Source: Metaphire vulgaris
Lineage: Eukaryota > Annelida > Clitellata > Crassiclitellata > Megascolecidae
Length of the DNA stretch: 64,000 nt
Direction of reading: 5' to 3'
Assembly: GCA_018105865.1 (NCBI GenBank)
Contig: CM030862.1
Location: 3,678,062-3,742,061 of the forward strand
Positions 22,493-32,574 of this stretch are shown in pieces (within the stretch, counting starts at the first letter, position 1; the number at the start of each line of letters is the position of its first letter). A program made the position numbers and the translations under genes. The notes beneath the pieces were generated by a model, which ran no database searches, was not told where the DNA came from, and worked only from the letters and a program-made list of their open reading frames with translations.

Positions 22493-22816
22493 GGTTGTCC
22501 ATTAATTATGTCAACAATTTTTGGGCAATTTTTGACCCCTCCCAGAGATATTTTTACACCCTCCTAACACCCCAACACCAACACGCCCCATTTGAGGTCG
22601 ACATTTGCCGCAAAAAAAATTTTTTGTAATGTGACAATGCAAAATGGATACTAATTAGCTCTGAACACCCCCCACCAATGGAGGACACCTCCCCAAACTT
22701 TTATTCTCGGATGACCTTTTTGTCAGCCTTTTTCCGAGAGAGACTTAAAATTTTATGACAACCTCTGCCCCCCTTCGATTTTCCTGACCTCCTTCAAAAT
22801 CCTAGAAATAATACTG
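22493..22816. mobile_element. Harbinger left end (22493-22542) interrupted by hAT-like MITE (22543-22816)
   Basis: GGGGTTGTCCATTAATTATG starts a truncated Harbinger-like copy. It is broken at 22543 by an element with ends CAGAGATATTTTTAC and CCTAGAAATAATACTG, related to 11790-11967. GGATGACCTTTTTGTCAGCC, a shortened module, is inside. Target duplications are weak. Confidence 0.6.
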
Positions 22817-23249
22817 CCCACCCGATTTTGTCATCAACTGTCCACTTTCAGTTATTGGCCCACCCCCAATAATTGTGCAAATGCAATAGCCTCCCCAAGA
22901 TGAATGACAGGTCCCAATAACAAAGTAATTATTTATAAACAAAATTAAAATTAAAGGGGAATGATATAACTCTGACTTAATACTTCTGTATTCGTCCGAT
23001 TCAATCACAATGGCAGCTAACAATGGAGGTGCTATTTTTAGTCTACGCGCTACTGGCTTCACGCAGCCTGGTTAGAAATGACGCAATGCCGTCTCCTCTA
23101 ATAATAACTCCATGGTTAGAACCAACAGAATAATATGCATATTCATGAGAAATTCTGCCAAAGAATATGCAAATTACATAGAGTAAGTAAGAAAAGACAG
23201 TACGCTCAAATGCAATAGTAGTAAATAAGTAAGTAAGTAAGTAAATTCT

Positions 23250-23520
23250 CGTGTATTTATATAGCGCTTAGAGGGCAGCACAACAGTAGCTGACTTTTTC
23301 GCAGGCGCTTAGCCTGTCTTAAAATCGCTATGGGAAAAGTGAATTATCAACCAGGCAATGGTCAATATATCCGGATGGCAGAGAGGCTAAGTTGCATGTT
23401 AGAGCAGTGGAGGAAATGATTTTAGAAAAAGGAAGGGTTTAAGCTTAGATCTGAAGACATGAGGAGAATATGCAAAAATTATTGGAAATGATGATTCAGA
23501 ATTTAATGTTTGACAATGTC
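23250..23520. other. Possible LINE-derived 3' sequence
   Basis: TTTATATAGCGCTTAGAGGG, followed by CAGGCGCTTAGCCTGTCTTA, resembles untranslated sequence next to LINE tails elsewhere in the window; a short (GTAA)n run precedes it at 23224-23243. No coding sequence is recognisable. Confidence 0.3.
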
Positions 23521-23527
23521 TAAGGGG

Positions 23528-24318
23528 CAGGGACGTAGCCAGGATTTTAGGTTGGGGTGGGGGCTTAAGCCCAGTGTTGGGGAGGATTTAAAATCAAATG
23601 ATTTAAAATCACGATTTTAAATCATGAGACGCGATTTTTTATTTTGATTTCAAATCATAGTTTTTGTGATTTGATGATTTTCAGATTTTGTATGCCTCAA
23701 GATTCATTCCCCTGTGTCCCTCCCTACATCCCCCCACTGCTACACTTCCCCAACAGCCACATACCCCTAAGCTCGACATATCCCCCCACTGCTCCAGGTC
23801 ACAAATCGCACCCTGATTTGGTCCATACTAGGGTCAATGTTACTTAGAGTAAGAGTCACGTGGCAGCATCAATCAAATCTTGTTTAAAACCGCTGTAAAT
23901 CTATTCAGTGTCACAACTCACAAGTGACAAAAACGACAAAAAACAGACATCAGGCAACTAAATTGCTAATGAAAACTTCAAATCAAAATTACTAGTTAAA
24001 AAGCAGTAGGCTAGTTAAGCCATAGCAATTAACAGACATCCAATACCCCTACTGTCAATCATTGTTCATTTATAGGTCTTGCACTATTGCTTCTGGTCCA
24101 AATATATATAACACTATACATTTAATAGAACTTTGCTGGCCTGTCCAGTAGTTCAGTAGAGGTGTTTATGAGCTTTACAATATCCAATGTACGATTCTTG
24201 TGAACAAACAAACGTTTGAGCCTGCAACGCCATTTGGGCTTGAATTCATTTGGGGAGGGGGCTAGCTTCAGGTTTGGGTGGACTTGAGCCCCCAAGCCCA
24301 TGCCTAGCTATGTACCTG
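23528..24318. mobile_element. 791-bp hAT-type element inserted in a Harbinger end
   Basis: It begins CAGGGACGTAGCCAGGATTT and ends CCTAGCTATGTACCTG, with a perfect 8-bp duplication CTAAGGGG (23520-23527, 24319-24326). The duplicated target is itself the TAAGGGG start of a Harbinger-like MITE. A reverse copy of the CAGGGTGCGATTTG family is embedded near 23695-23815. Confidence 0.88.
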
Positions 24319-24322
24319 CTAA

Positions 24323-24570
24323 GGGGCTGTCCATTTCCTATTTTTTATCATTTGTATAAAAATGAAATTGTTGACGTCAACTTCTCTTGACCCTCCCCCT
24401 GTCAACAACTGTCAAACTTTTTCAAACCCCCTCCCTTTGGTTCACCGACATTTGCGTGACCGACATTTGCGCGACTACTAAATGCGCGAACGTAAAATTG
24501 ACAATTGCGCGCCGACATTTGCGCGCCGACATTTGCGCGTATTTTGAGGAAACACGAACATCGAGAATAT

Positions 24571-24615
<45 letters not shown>

Positions 24616-24796
24616 TAAAAGTCATCCGTGCTTTAGAAACTATAGTCTTAATCATAACCCAAAATCAAACCCTAACTCTAACCCTAACCCCAATTATTTC
24701 AACTAATATCGCGCAAATGTCGGCGCGCAAATGTCGTTCGCGCATTTGACGGGTCACTCTCCCTTTAATTTGTTGACGTAATTAATGGACAGCCCC
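24323..24796. mobile_element. PIF/Harbinger-like MITE carrying an insertion
   Basis: GGGGCTGTCCATTTCC at the left (preceded by TAA) and GACGTAATTAATGGACAGCCCC at the right. Inside (about 24440-24760) is a palindromic segment with several CGACATTTGCGCG units on one side and their complements on the other. It also holds an AT array and an AACCCTAACTCTAACCCTAA stretch. Confidence 0.75.
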
Positions 24797-24929
24797 GTAC
24801 CTTGTATTATGACCTAGGCTATACCTCACTTCATACATCAAAACCAGTATAGGCCTACCTACGAAATCTGATAATATAATCCCACAACATCCTCGAGCTA
24901 TACTCGATCTTCATCTCATGTAACTCTCT

Positions 24930-25310
24930 TTCGCCCTCTGTATATCAATCATCCCTCAAAATTTGCAACCGTGCTTTTTCGTATGTTGCACCAGAACTTT
25001 GGAACTCAATTCCAGCATCCCTCCGCTGTCTACACCATGGTCAAATAACAAATTCTGAGTCACAATTTCCTTCCATTCTTGTAACATCTCCTCAAGATTT
25101 TCTTTCTAAACTCAAATCATTTCTCTTCAAAAAATCATTTCCTCCATAGCTGCAACGTCCCAAACCACTGGCCCTTTGGATTTAAATGACCCTGCACCTT
25201 TGGCTATGGCTACTTCATTTCAAGATTAAGCGCCTAGGGATAAGGAGCTACTTCAGTGCTGCTTTTGAAAGCGCTGTAAAATTCGTTTTCTTTGCTTTCC
25301 AAAAAAAAAC
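24930..25310 (+). mobile_element. CR1/L2-like LINE 3' end
   Basis: Frame-shifted remnants read SSLKICNRAF, then [18 protein letters not shown], then [16 protein letters not shown], the usual reverse-transcriptase C-terminus (APELWNSLP...LKTHLF). A close relative is at 38926-39318. The tail AGCGCTGTAAAATTC follows. Confidence 0.75.
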
Positions 25311-25377
25311 TCTCATTATATATTTTACCTGAGGCCTTTCATTTCAAATACCTGTATATGCGCTGTTCATCTTCTTT

Positions 25378-26155
25378 CATTATTGTTCAGCTTTCGCAGC
25401 CGTATGTAGCGACCAGCCACACCAGTGATCTCAGTAATCGAACTTTGGTGCTCACTGGAATGCTGTGACTTTTCCGTATCTTGTTTAGTGATGCTCCTGT
25501 CGTTCATCCTGTATTCAATCTGCTTCCTATCCAGCTTTACTTGGTATAGTGTCGTCTAATATGATTGACCCAATGTACGGAAAGGTGGTGACCTGTTCCA
25601 ATATTATATTCCGAATTTTTATGGCGCAGTTCTTGTCTTTTAGTGCCATTATCTTTGTCTTAGCAATATTGATTATCATATTATATTTTCTGCCTAATCA
25701 TGGGGAGGCAAGATCTTGCAATTCTGCAGTTGAACCTCCAAAGAGTAAATAATTATATCTGCGTATCTTAGATTTGTCAGTATTCTCCCTCCTATTTTGG
25801 TGCCACCCATGAAACCGTCCAGTGCTTCTCTCATTACCTTTTCTGCCATGAAGTTAAACAGGTACGGCGATATAACGCAGCCCTGTCTAACTCCTTTTTT
25901 ACCTTCAGCTAATTTGACATCGTTATATTGGATGCCTTCAGTTTTTTAAGCCAGTGCAATGATTTTAGTATGGGTGAAATATGGCAGAACTTTGGTGATA
26001 TAGTGACAGCACGAGCCAGCGCATTTTGCATTGATTGTAATTTATTGATGCGAACTTTGGAAAGGCTATAGCCTTCATTATTGTTCAGCTTTCGCAGCCG
26101 TGTGTATAGCGACTGGTCACACCAGTGATCTCAGTAGTCGAACTTTGGTGCAAGT
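25378..26155 (-). mobile_element. Chimeric LINE remnant: RTE reverse transcriptase joined to CR1/L2 C-terminus
   Basis: The minus strand reads KKGVRQGCVISPYLFNF, then MREALDGFMGGTKIGG, then LTNLRYADIII (25745-25920), RTE-type reverse transcriptase around a damaged YADD. A further block LVWLVATYGCESWTI lies near 25378-25450. Upstream on the same strand (25940-26065) is a different family: NALARAVTISPKFCHISPIL followed by KSLHWL, typical of L2/CR1. A 70-bp block (TTATTGTTCAGCTTTCGCAG...) occurs at both 25378 and 26084. Confidence 0.7.
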
Positions 26156-26611
26156 TAAAGGCATCCAGAAATATTAAATCTGCTATATGGAATACATTCC
26201 CGTTGGTATATGAAATGAAGGAGGATTTAAGACATTTTTATGTATGGGTTGGGTTGGGTCAAGTAACCCAGCTGTTTCCGTGGATTGGGTTTGAATAGTG
26301 ATGGGCTGGGTTTTAAAAAAGGTCAAATGTCCATGTCTGATTTTGACCTACATAACAAAATTACATGTAGGCCTACTTGGCCATGTAATTGGCAATTGCC
26401 AATCGCACACTATCATGGAAGATCAATGCTCAATGGACAAAGAAGAGAACCTGATTGCGAGGAACTTTTTTGCTTGTAAATATTTTTTATCTGATCGATG
26501 ATGCGAGCCAAGAGTTGTCAGAGGCGCGATACCTTTCGCTCCGGGCGCTGGGGCAACCCTTTCTGCGCCATTGAATGCGTGCTTTGTGAATTTTACAACC
26601 TACTTCCTTTG

Positions 26612-26999
26612 CATAGGCGGCGCACTCCTATCGGCCCCGTCGGCCCAGGCCGGGGTACTTTTAGAAGTACCCCGGCCCGCCATAGGCCGTGCCGGGGTAC
26701 TTTTAAGAAGAAAGAACTTTGAATTGGTTGAATAAATTTTCAATTTGTAGGCTGATCTTACATTACACAAAGCCTACAATTTAGCCTACTCTTGGTTTTC
26801 AGGCTTAAAACCAAATTTTCTGGACATCGGTCATTTCTGTGCCACGCATTTATAGATTCTGTTTTTTTTAATTAAATGGCATTTTAGAAACATTTCTGTC
26901 TATTTTATAAATAACACTTGAAAATGCATGTTGGCTAGTTCAAGGTCTATACAGTAGTAGATGGGCCGGGGTACTTTTTATTGTCTTCCGCCGCCTATG
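26612..26999. mobile_element. hAT-type element, CATAGGCGGCG ends
   Basis: A 388-bp element, CATAGGCGGCGCAC to GTCTTCCGCCGCCTATG, with a perfect 8-bp duplication TTCCTTTG (26604-26611, 27000-27007). It contains the inverted pair CGGGGTACTTTTAGAAGTAC-CCCG near 26655-26680. Confidence 0.88.
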
Positions 27000-27093
27000 T
27001 TCCTTTGTCCGGCGTTGTCCTCATTTGTGGCCTCTGGTGTCCTCCTTTGGACTTGGAGGTATCTGGCAACCCTAAGTTCACAGGGCACGTTCG

Positions 27094-27480
27094 GTGATGG
27101 AATATCGGCAGAAAAAAAACAAAATCAAGACATTTTCATGGCCGGCACAGTCCACTGATCTGAATATTATCAAAAATGTTTGTCTGAGATTGAAAAGGGA
27201 GATGCAATGCAAAGCAAAAGAAGTCTCATGTGTTGCTGATTTGAAATTATCCATTCGAAATTTCGCAGCATGTGGGTAAACCTGCCCATAAGAACACTGT
27301 ATAATTAAATTCCTCGACGGATTCTAGCAGTGCTAAAAGGTAATGGAAATATTACAACACATTATAGCTAATTGATTGCATATACGGTTCTAATTTAAAT
27401 GCGTTGATTTTTTGCGTCTGCATCCGCTGAAAATTTTCTGTCCGCCGTGCTGTTTCGTAACTTTTGGCACGGCGCTGTAT
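27094..27480 (+). pseudogene. Tc1/mariner-type transposase C-terminal remnant
   Basis: An open frame (27094-27279) includes FSWPAQSTDLNIIKNVCLRL and KREMQ, matching the Tc1 signature WPAQSPDLNPIENLW...LKR. The expected DDE acidic residue falls in this motif region. The element's end may be CACGGCGCTGTA near 27470-27481. No N-terminal transposase is present, so this is a dead fragment. Confidence 0.7.
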
Positions 27481-27489
27481 TTTATGAAC

Positions 27490-27693
27490 GGCCCCAACGG
27501 TCCAGGACGCGAGTTCGAGCGTTGAGGTTCGACGCTTATCTCTGGTCTATAGACAATCGACTATGTAAGTGGTATAACCTCACGCTGTCCAGTAAATAAA
27601 AGGACCAAAAAAGGTAACGGTTCGGTACTCGAGTTCGAGCGGTGAGGTCCGGAGCTTATCTCCGGTCTAATTTAAACAATCAGCGACGTAGGT

Positions 27694-27700
<7 letters not shown>
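27490..27700 (-). mobile_element. Two SINE 3' fragments in tandem
   Basis: Two blocks (27495-27590 and 27600-27700) each carry CGAGTTCGAGCGKTGAGGT and CTTATCTCYGGTCTA, the SINE body seen at 35086. They lie directly upstream of the ARSB-A first exon and may contribute to its 5' region. Confidence 0.5.

Positions 27701-27748
<48 letters not shown>
27698..27748. repeat. (TA)n microsatellite
   Basis: About 50 bp of TA, ending 77 bp before the ARSB-A start codon, so inside its probable 5' UTR or core promoter. Confidence 0.95.
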
Positions 27749-27824
27749 CTGCAAATTATAACTGCCCAGTAAACGAAGGCGTTAAAGAAGTCTTAAAACG
27801 TTGAATTTAGTAAATTAGTGAAAT

Positions 27825-28109
27825 ATGTTGTTCGTCGTTATGCAGCTTCTCTTTTCAGCGGCGGGCGTCGTCGTCGTCGAGGGGCTGGCGGGCGTCGGCG
27901 GCGACGGTTCGAGCCAGCCATCGTCGGCCCCGAACATCGTCTTCGTAATGGCCGACGATTTCGGATTTGCCGACGTCGGTTACCACGGATCCGGACTCCA
28001 GACGCCGAACCTCGATTCCCTGGCCACATCGGGAGTCCGACTAGAAAACTACTACGTCCAGCCGATGTGTACGCCAACCAGGAGTCAGCTGCTGTCCGGC
28101 CGCTATCAG
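27825..28109 (+). CDS. ARSB-like: ARSB-A exon 1
   Basis: Residues 1-95: signal peptide, metal-binding Asp44-Asp45 and the CTPTR formylglycine site. It ends in phase 0 at GGCCGCTATCAG before a weak GTTCCC donor, which ARSB-B shares. Intron text after it is alignable with ARSB-B (28112-28400 versus 47620-48120). Confidence 0.93.
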
Positions 28110-31100
28110 GTTCCCAGCAGCGTCGGTCGCGTTGAACAATCCACCAGCCGCATGCCTTCGGGCCTCGGCGCACCCCGGGGCCGGAGCCCCCATTGACTTT
28201 GGCGTCAGAAGAATCCCAGCCAGAGATAGGATTACATGTCCCGCTTAGAAGAGATATCTTCCGGTCTTATGCTAGCTCACGAAGTATCAATAAAATATTT
28301 TAGAAACTCTATTAAAAGACTATTCTTGACCCCCAAAGTGTTGCGCTGTTTACAATGCGGTCTGTTTTGGGTTAAAGATGCAGGTTTAGTGCGAAACTAC
28401 GATCGATCGCATATTTAACAATTTTTCATTACCCCGCACTTTCTTCCGTTTTTTCCTCATTGTCATCCGTTTTTACGGGAAAATGTGAAGCACACTACCG
28501 ACGAAAGTGCCGCAATTTTTCCTCAATTTTCGAATATATAGGGTCTATGGCCGCGTTAAACTGCAATTTTCGCAAATGTGCGAAATGAGGTAGTTGCATA
28601 AAAAAAGAAATTTTCCGCACTTTTAGGATCTCTGAGTCCCGCACTTTTCCAGAAAAATCCTCGCACTAAATAGTTGCCACATTGGGGGGAGGGGGGCAGG
28701 GGGGCCGTTGCCCCCCGGATTTTTAGAGATTTTTTCGCCAATGTTTGTGTTATTTAGTTTTTACATGTAAATTGGCTTGCTAAATAGGTAAAAAGACACT
28801 GAAAAGCAAAAAAGGTCATCAGAACCTAAAGGGAGGGTGTGATGTCGAGTAATCTGAAGTGCCTATAATCGTAAAAAAGTCCGAGAAGCAAAAAAGGTTG
28901 CCAACTTTTTCGCAAACTCGTGAGGTCGAAAGTGTCTTGGCCCCCCTGAAAAACAGTGAAATGACGTCTCTGGGGAGGGCTCGGAGGGGGGTCAAGAGAA
29001 GTTGACGTCAACAATTTCACTTTTTACAATTAATCAAAAATAAAAATTTCATGGAATACTACTTACTACAATGGAAAAAGCATGACAAAAAGGTCATCAC
29101 CACCACATTTTGACACTCGATGAGCAAAACAGGGAAAATGGTCATCACCACAAAAAATAATAACCTTGTTATTGGGGTCTGTCATTGATCTTGTGTGGGG
29201 AGGTTCAAAAGTTTTAGACGTAATTATGGGTGGGGTAAGTGAAAGTTGACAGTTGTTGACAAGGGGGAGGGGTCAAAAATTGTCCAAAAATTGTTGACAT
29301 AATTAATGGACAGCCCCAATATTCTTAGTTAACGCTAATAACATTGTTGCCACTCGGATTTTGTAAAACAAATTCAAGATTTTCCTGCAAAAATACCAAG
29401 AAAACACAAGATATAATGTATGCATTTTTGACAGTTTTTGGACATTTTTTATCATTTTGCCAAAATTTCGAGTTTTTTGCCGAAATTTCGGATTATTGAC
29501 GATGATCAAGACAAAAAGCTTGACAAGCAAAACAGATAATCACCTTTTTCGCACCACTTTACCACCACCAACCGACACATTCGGTCTATTTTCACAATTC
29601 ATAGGCTTAGGGCCTATAGTAAAAATTGCTACACTAAATACACCAGAAAATTCGAGAAAAAAACAAGAAAATCCCCCGTTCGTTTCCAGTGGCGTCATTT
29701 CACACTTTTCTTGGGGGCGAGAAATTTTTGTTGCAAATTTTGGACAAATTTTGGACAAATTTTGGCAAATTTTAGGCATTTTTGCCATTTTTTTTGCAAA
29801 TTTTTGCAAATTTTGAGCAATTTTGGCAATTTTAGGGCCAATGTTGGAAAATTTGCAATTTTTTGATATTTTTTTGCAATTTTTACAATTTTTTGCACAT
29901 TAATACATTATAAAGAAAATCCCCCAGCCCCCCAAATGACGCCTCTGTTCGTTTCAGTGAATTACGCGAGAATGCTCTGTCTTGTTTAGAATGGATTTCA
30001 AATGCATAGCTTGTACTCACTACAATATGTTGAGAATTAATAAATGAGTTGTAAACTTTAATGTTCCATCACAGAGTAAATCTTATCATAAACTTACTGT
30101 GCTTAATTATATTAGGTAGGCCCACAGTAATTCACTTAGCCTACTACTATTCTGTTCTGATTAGTAGTTTCTATTTTCAGATATACACGGGTCTTCAACA
30201 TAGTGTTATTTATCCTTGTCAAAGAAATGCTCTTCCTCCTGAATTTCCAACTATCGCAGATAAGTTGAAAGAACAAGGCTATGCCACTCATATAGTCGGC
30301 AAATGGCATCTCGGACATTATGAAGAACAGTTCACGCCAACCTTTAGAGGATTTGATTCTTTCTTTGGCAAGTTCTTTATGATATTCTACCGCATTTAAG
30401 CAGGCCTGAGGAGAGGGGTGCAGCTGGTACATTGTACCGGGGCCCATGGAGTTTTGAGGGGCCCAGATCCGTGTTTTTTTCTTGTCAGGCTGTTTTTGGA
30501 GAGTTGATAGCGTTTTTTGCTTGTTAGGTTTTTCGGAGACTTGATAAATTTTTCTTAAGGGCCCGCAATTTTTTACGGGGCCCGGAATTTCTCTCGGCGG
30601 CCCTGCATTTAAGTTGCCCCTCCTCCTCCTTCCTTCTGAAATCTCTTCTTTTTCTTACATCTCCAAACCTCTTCACCCAATGCCCCATCCACCACTTCCC
30701 CTCTTCCGTTGCCAATTTTCCATTCCCTTCACTAATCCTTCTTCACTAATCCTGGGGGCGGAAGATGGCTTCACTAATCCTGACGGGCGGAAGATGGCTA
30801 TAGCACCAGTTCTAATACCCAAGGTATCAATCGATGGTACTTCAAAATCAATGCAAAAGATCAGGTCATTGAGATCAGTCAGAGGGAGAGAGTGAGAATG
30901 GAGGCCCCGTTGGACGCCCCTAGATAGCCCCTAGTGGCTTTTCACACAGGCAGTAATGCCTTCTAAACCACTTTAAATCATGCTAAGTTTTCATGCTAAG
31001 TTTTAAAAATCCTCTTTTCCCGTCATGCTTGTTAGGGAAGCACATTATGACTGTTTCAGCTAGTTTATTATATATGTTTCGTTAGTTGAGTTCAAAAGAT

Positions 31101-32506
31101 TTTAGGAACTTTGCATTAGGCCTACAATGCTTATCTCAATTTGTTTTTGATGCAGATTTTGGTTGTGACCAAATAGTTTATCTTGACATTAATTAATTAA
31201 GGTGACGTACTGAGCAAATTGCCAGTTGAATAATATTATTAAATTAATGTTTGGAAATAGTTGCCTAAGTTAAATGATGCAAACATCAGGTTTGAATCTA
31301 AGGATTTGGAGACATTCATATTTTACAGACACATCTTAATTGCGTTCATTTCCTGCAAGATGTTCAATGCACAATGATGCAATTTTAGTCGTTTGAGTGG
31401 TAGGCCTAAGGGGCCATCCATATAATACGTACGCATAAAGTCATATTTTCGACCCCTCCCTGTTGTACACCGTACATTTTGGTTACCCCCTATGCGTACG
31501 TACAAAATTACAAATCAGTCACCCCCCCTACTATGAAAATTAATTTTTAGCCATAGTCAAAAAGCATTTGTTTACTATTAAATTTAAGGTTTTTAATATT
31601 TAAATAACAGTGGGAACAATAGTTGGGACCCTTTGTTTGACTGTGAGAAAGTAATTTTGTTCAAATCAAATGTTTGTGTGAATATACCAGCCTTCTTTCT
31701 ATTTATACATTTGAATGTGCGTACGTACAAATTCAGTCGTGACCCCCCTCCCCCCGTACGCTTCCGTACGCAAATCGCCTAAATCTCAAACCCCATCGGT
31801 GCGTACGTACTATATGGACGGCCCCTAATATAACTATGAAGTAGACCAGCGGTTCTCAACCTGTGGGTCGCGACCCCCACGGGGGTCGAATGACGATTTG
31901 CCAGGGGTCGCCCGAGACCTTCAGAAATATAGGGTTGTCTCTTTTATTGTTATTACACAAAATTTACTCATTGGTAGTTACTAGTTGTTTTACTATAATT
32001 GTTATTCGAGGATAGGCAGATAGGCATTGGAGACAATTGAATAATACTGATTTCGAACATTTTAATTATTCTTTATTAGCAGTTTACATTATGAACGAAA
32101 ATAATTTTTCGGTTGGGGATCGCCACATCATGGGGAATTGAATTGAAGGGGTCGCGGCACTATAAAGGTTGAGAACCGCTGAAGTAGACAGTTGATGCCT
32201 GAATTTATGATTGAATTAAGTGGCTATGATATTTTTATTCTATAATGACCTGAATTTGTCTTTCTAGGTTTCTTCCTTGGATGGGACGATTTCAATAACC
32301 ATAGGAACTGTTATTTATTCAATCAGTCATTTTCTCCCTCAAATGGCTCTGACCTTTTATGTGGATTTGACCTGAGGGACAATGTCAATCCTACATCCGA
32401 TTATGACGGCCAATATTCAACTCATTTGTTTGCTGGGAAAGCGGTTGAAATAATTGAGCGCCATTCACTTTCAGAAGACAATAAGGTAGGCCTACAGGAG
32501 CCAGTT

Positions 32507-32574
<68 letters not shown>

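Larger units (their letters stand above)
21221..23114. mobile_element. 1.9-kb DNA transposon with 39-bp TIRs, host to three nested elements
   Basis: Terminal inverted repeats begin CATGGAGTTATTATTAGAGG and match over 39 bp with one mismatch (21221-21259 versus 23076-23114). An 8-bp duplication GTTAGAAC flanks both ends (21213-21220, 23115-23122). 8-bp duplications fit hAT or P superfamilies; the CATG start is P-like but not decisive. Its interior is mostly other insertions: the MITE array 21408-22404, a Harbinger left end at 22493 and an hAT-like MITE at 22543-22816. No transposase remains. Confidence 0.85.

Noticed and set aside
24660..24690. Interstitial telomere
   Set aside because: AACCCTAA-like text is under 30 bp and imperfect, inside a MITE, so it is not evidence of a telomere.
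25378..26155. LTR retrotransposon suggested by a 70-bp direct repeat
   Set aside because: The content is non-LTR reverse transcriptase, and the repeats lack LTR ends, primer site and target duplication.
28555..28741. Short ORFs in sulfatase introns 1 as alternative exons
   Set aside because: They overlap MITE-derived sequence and do not continue in any sulfatase frame.
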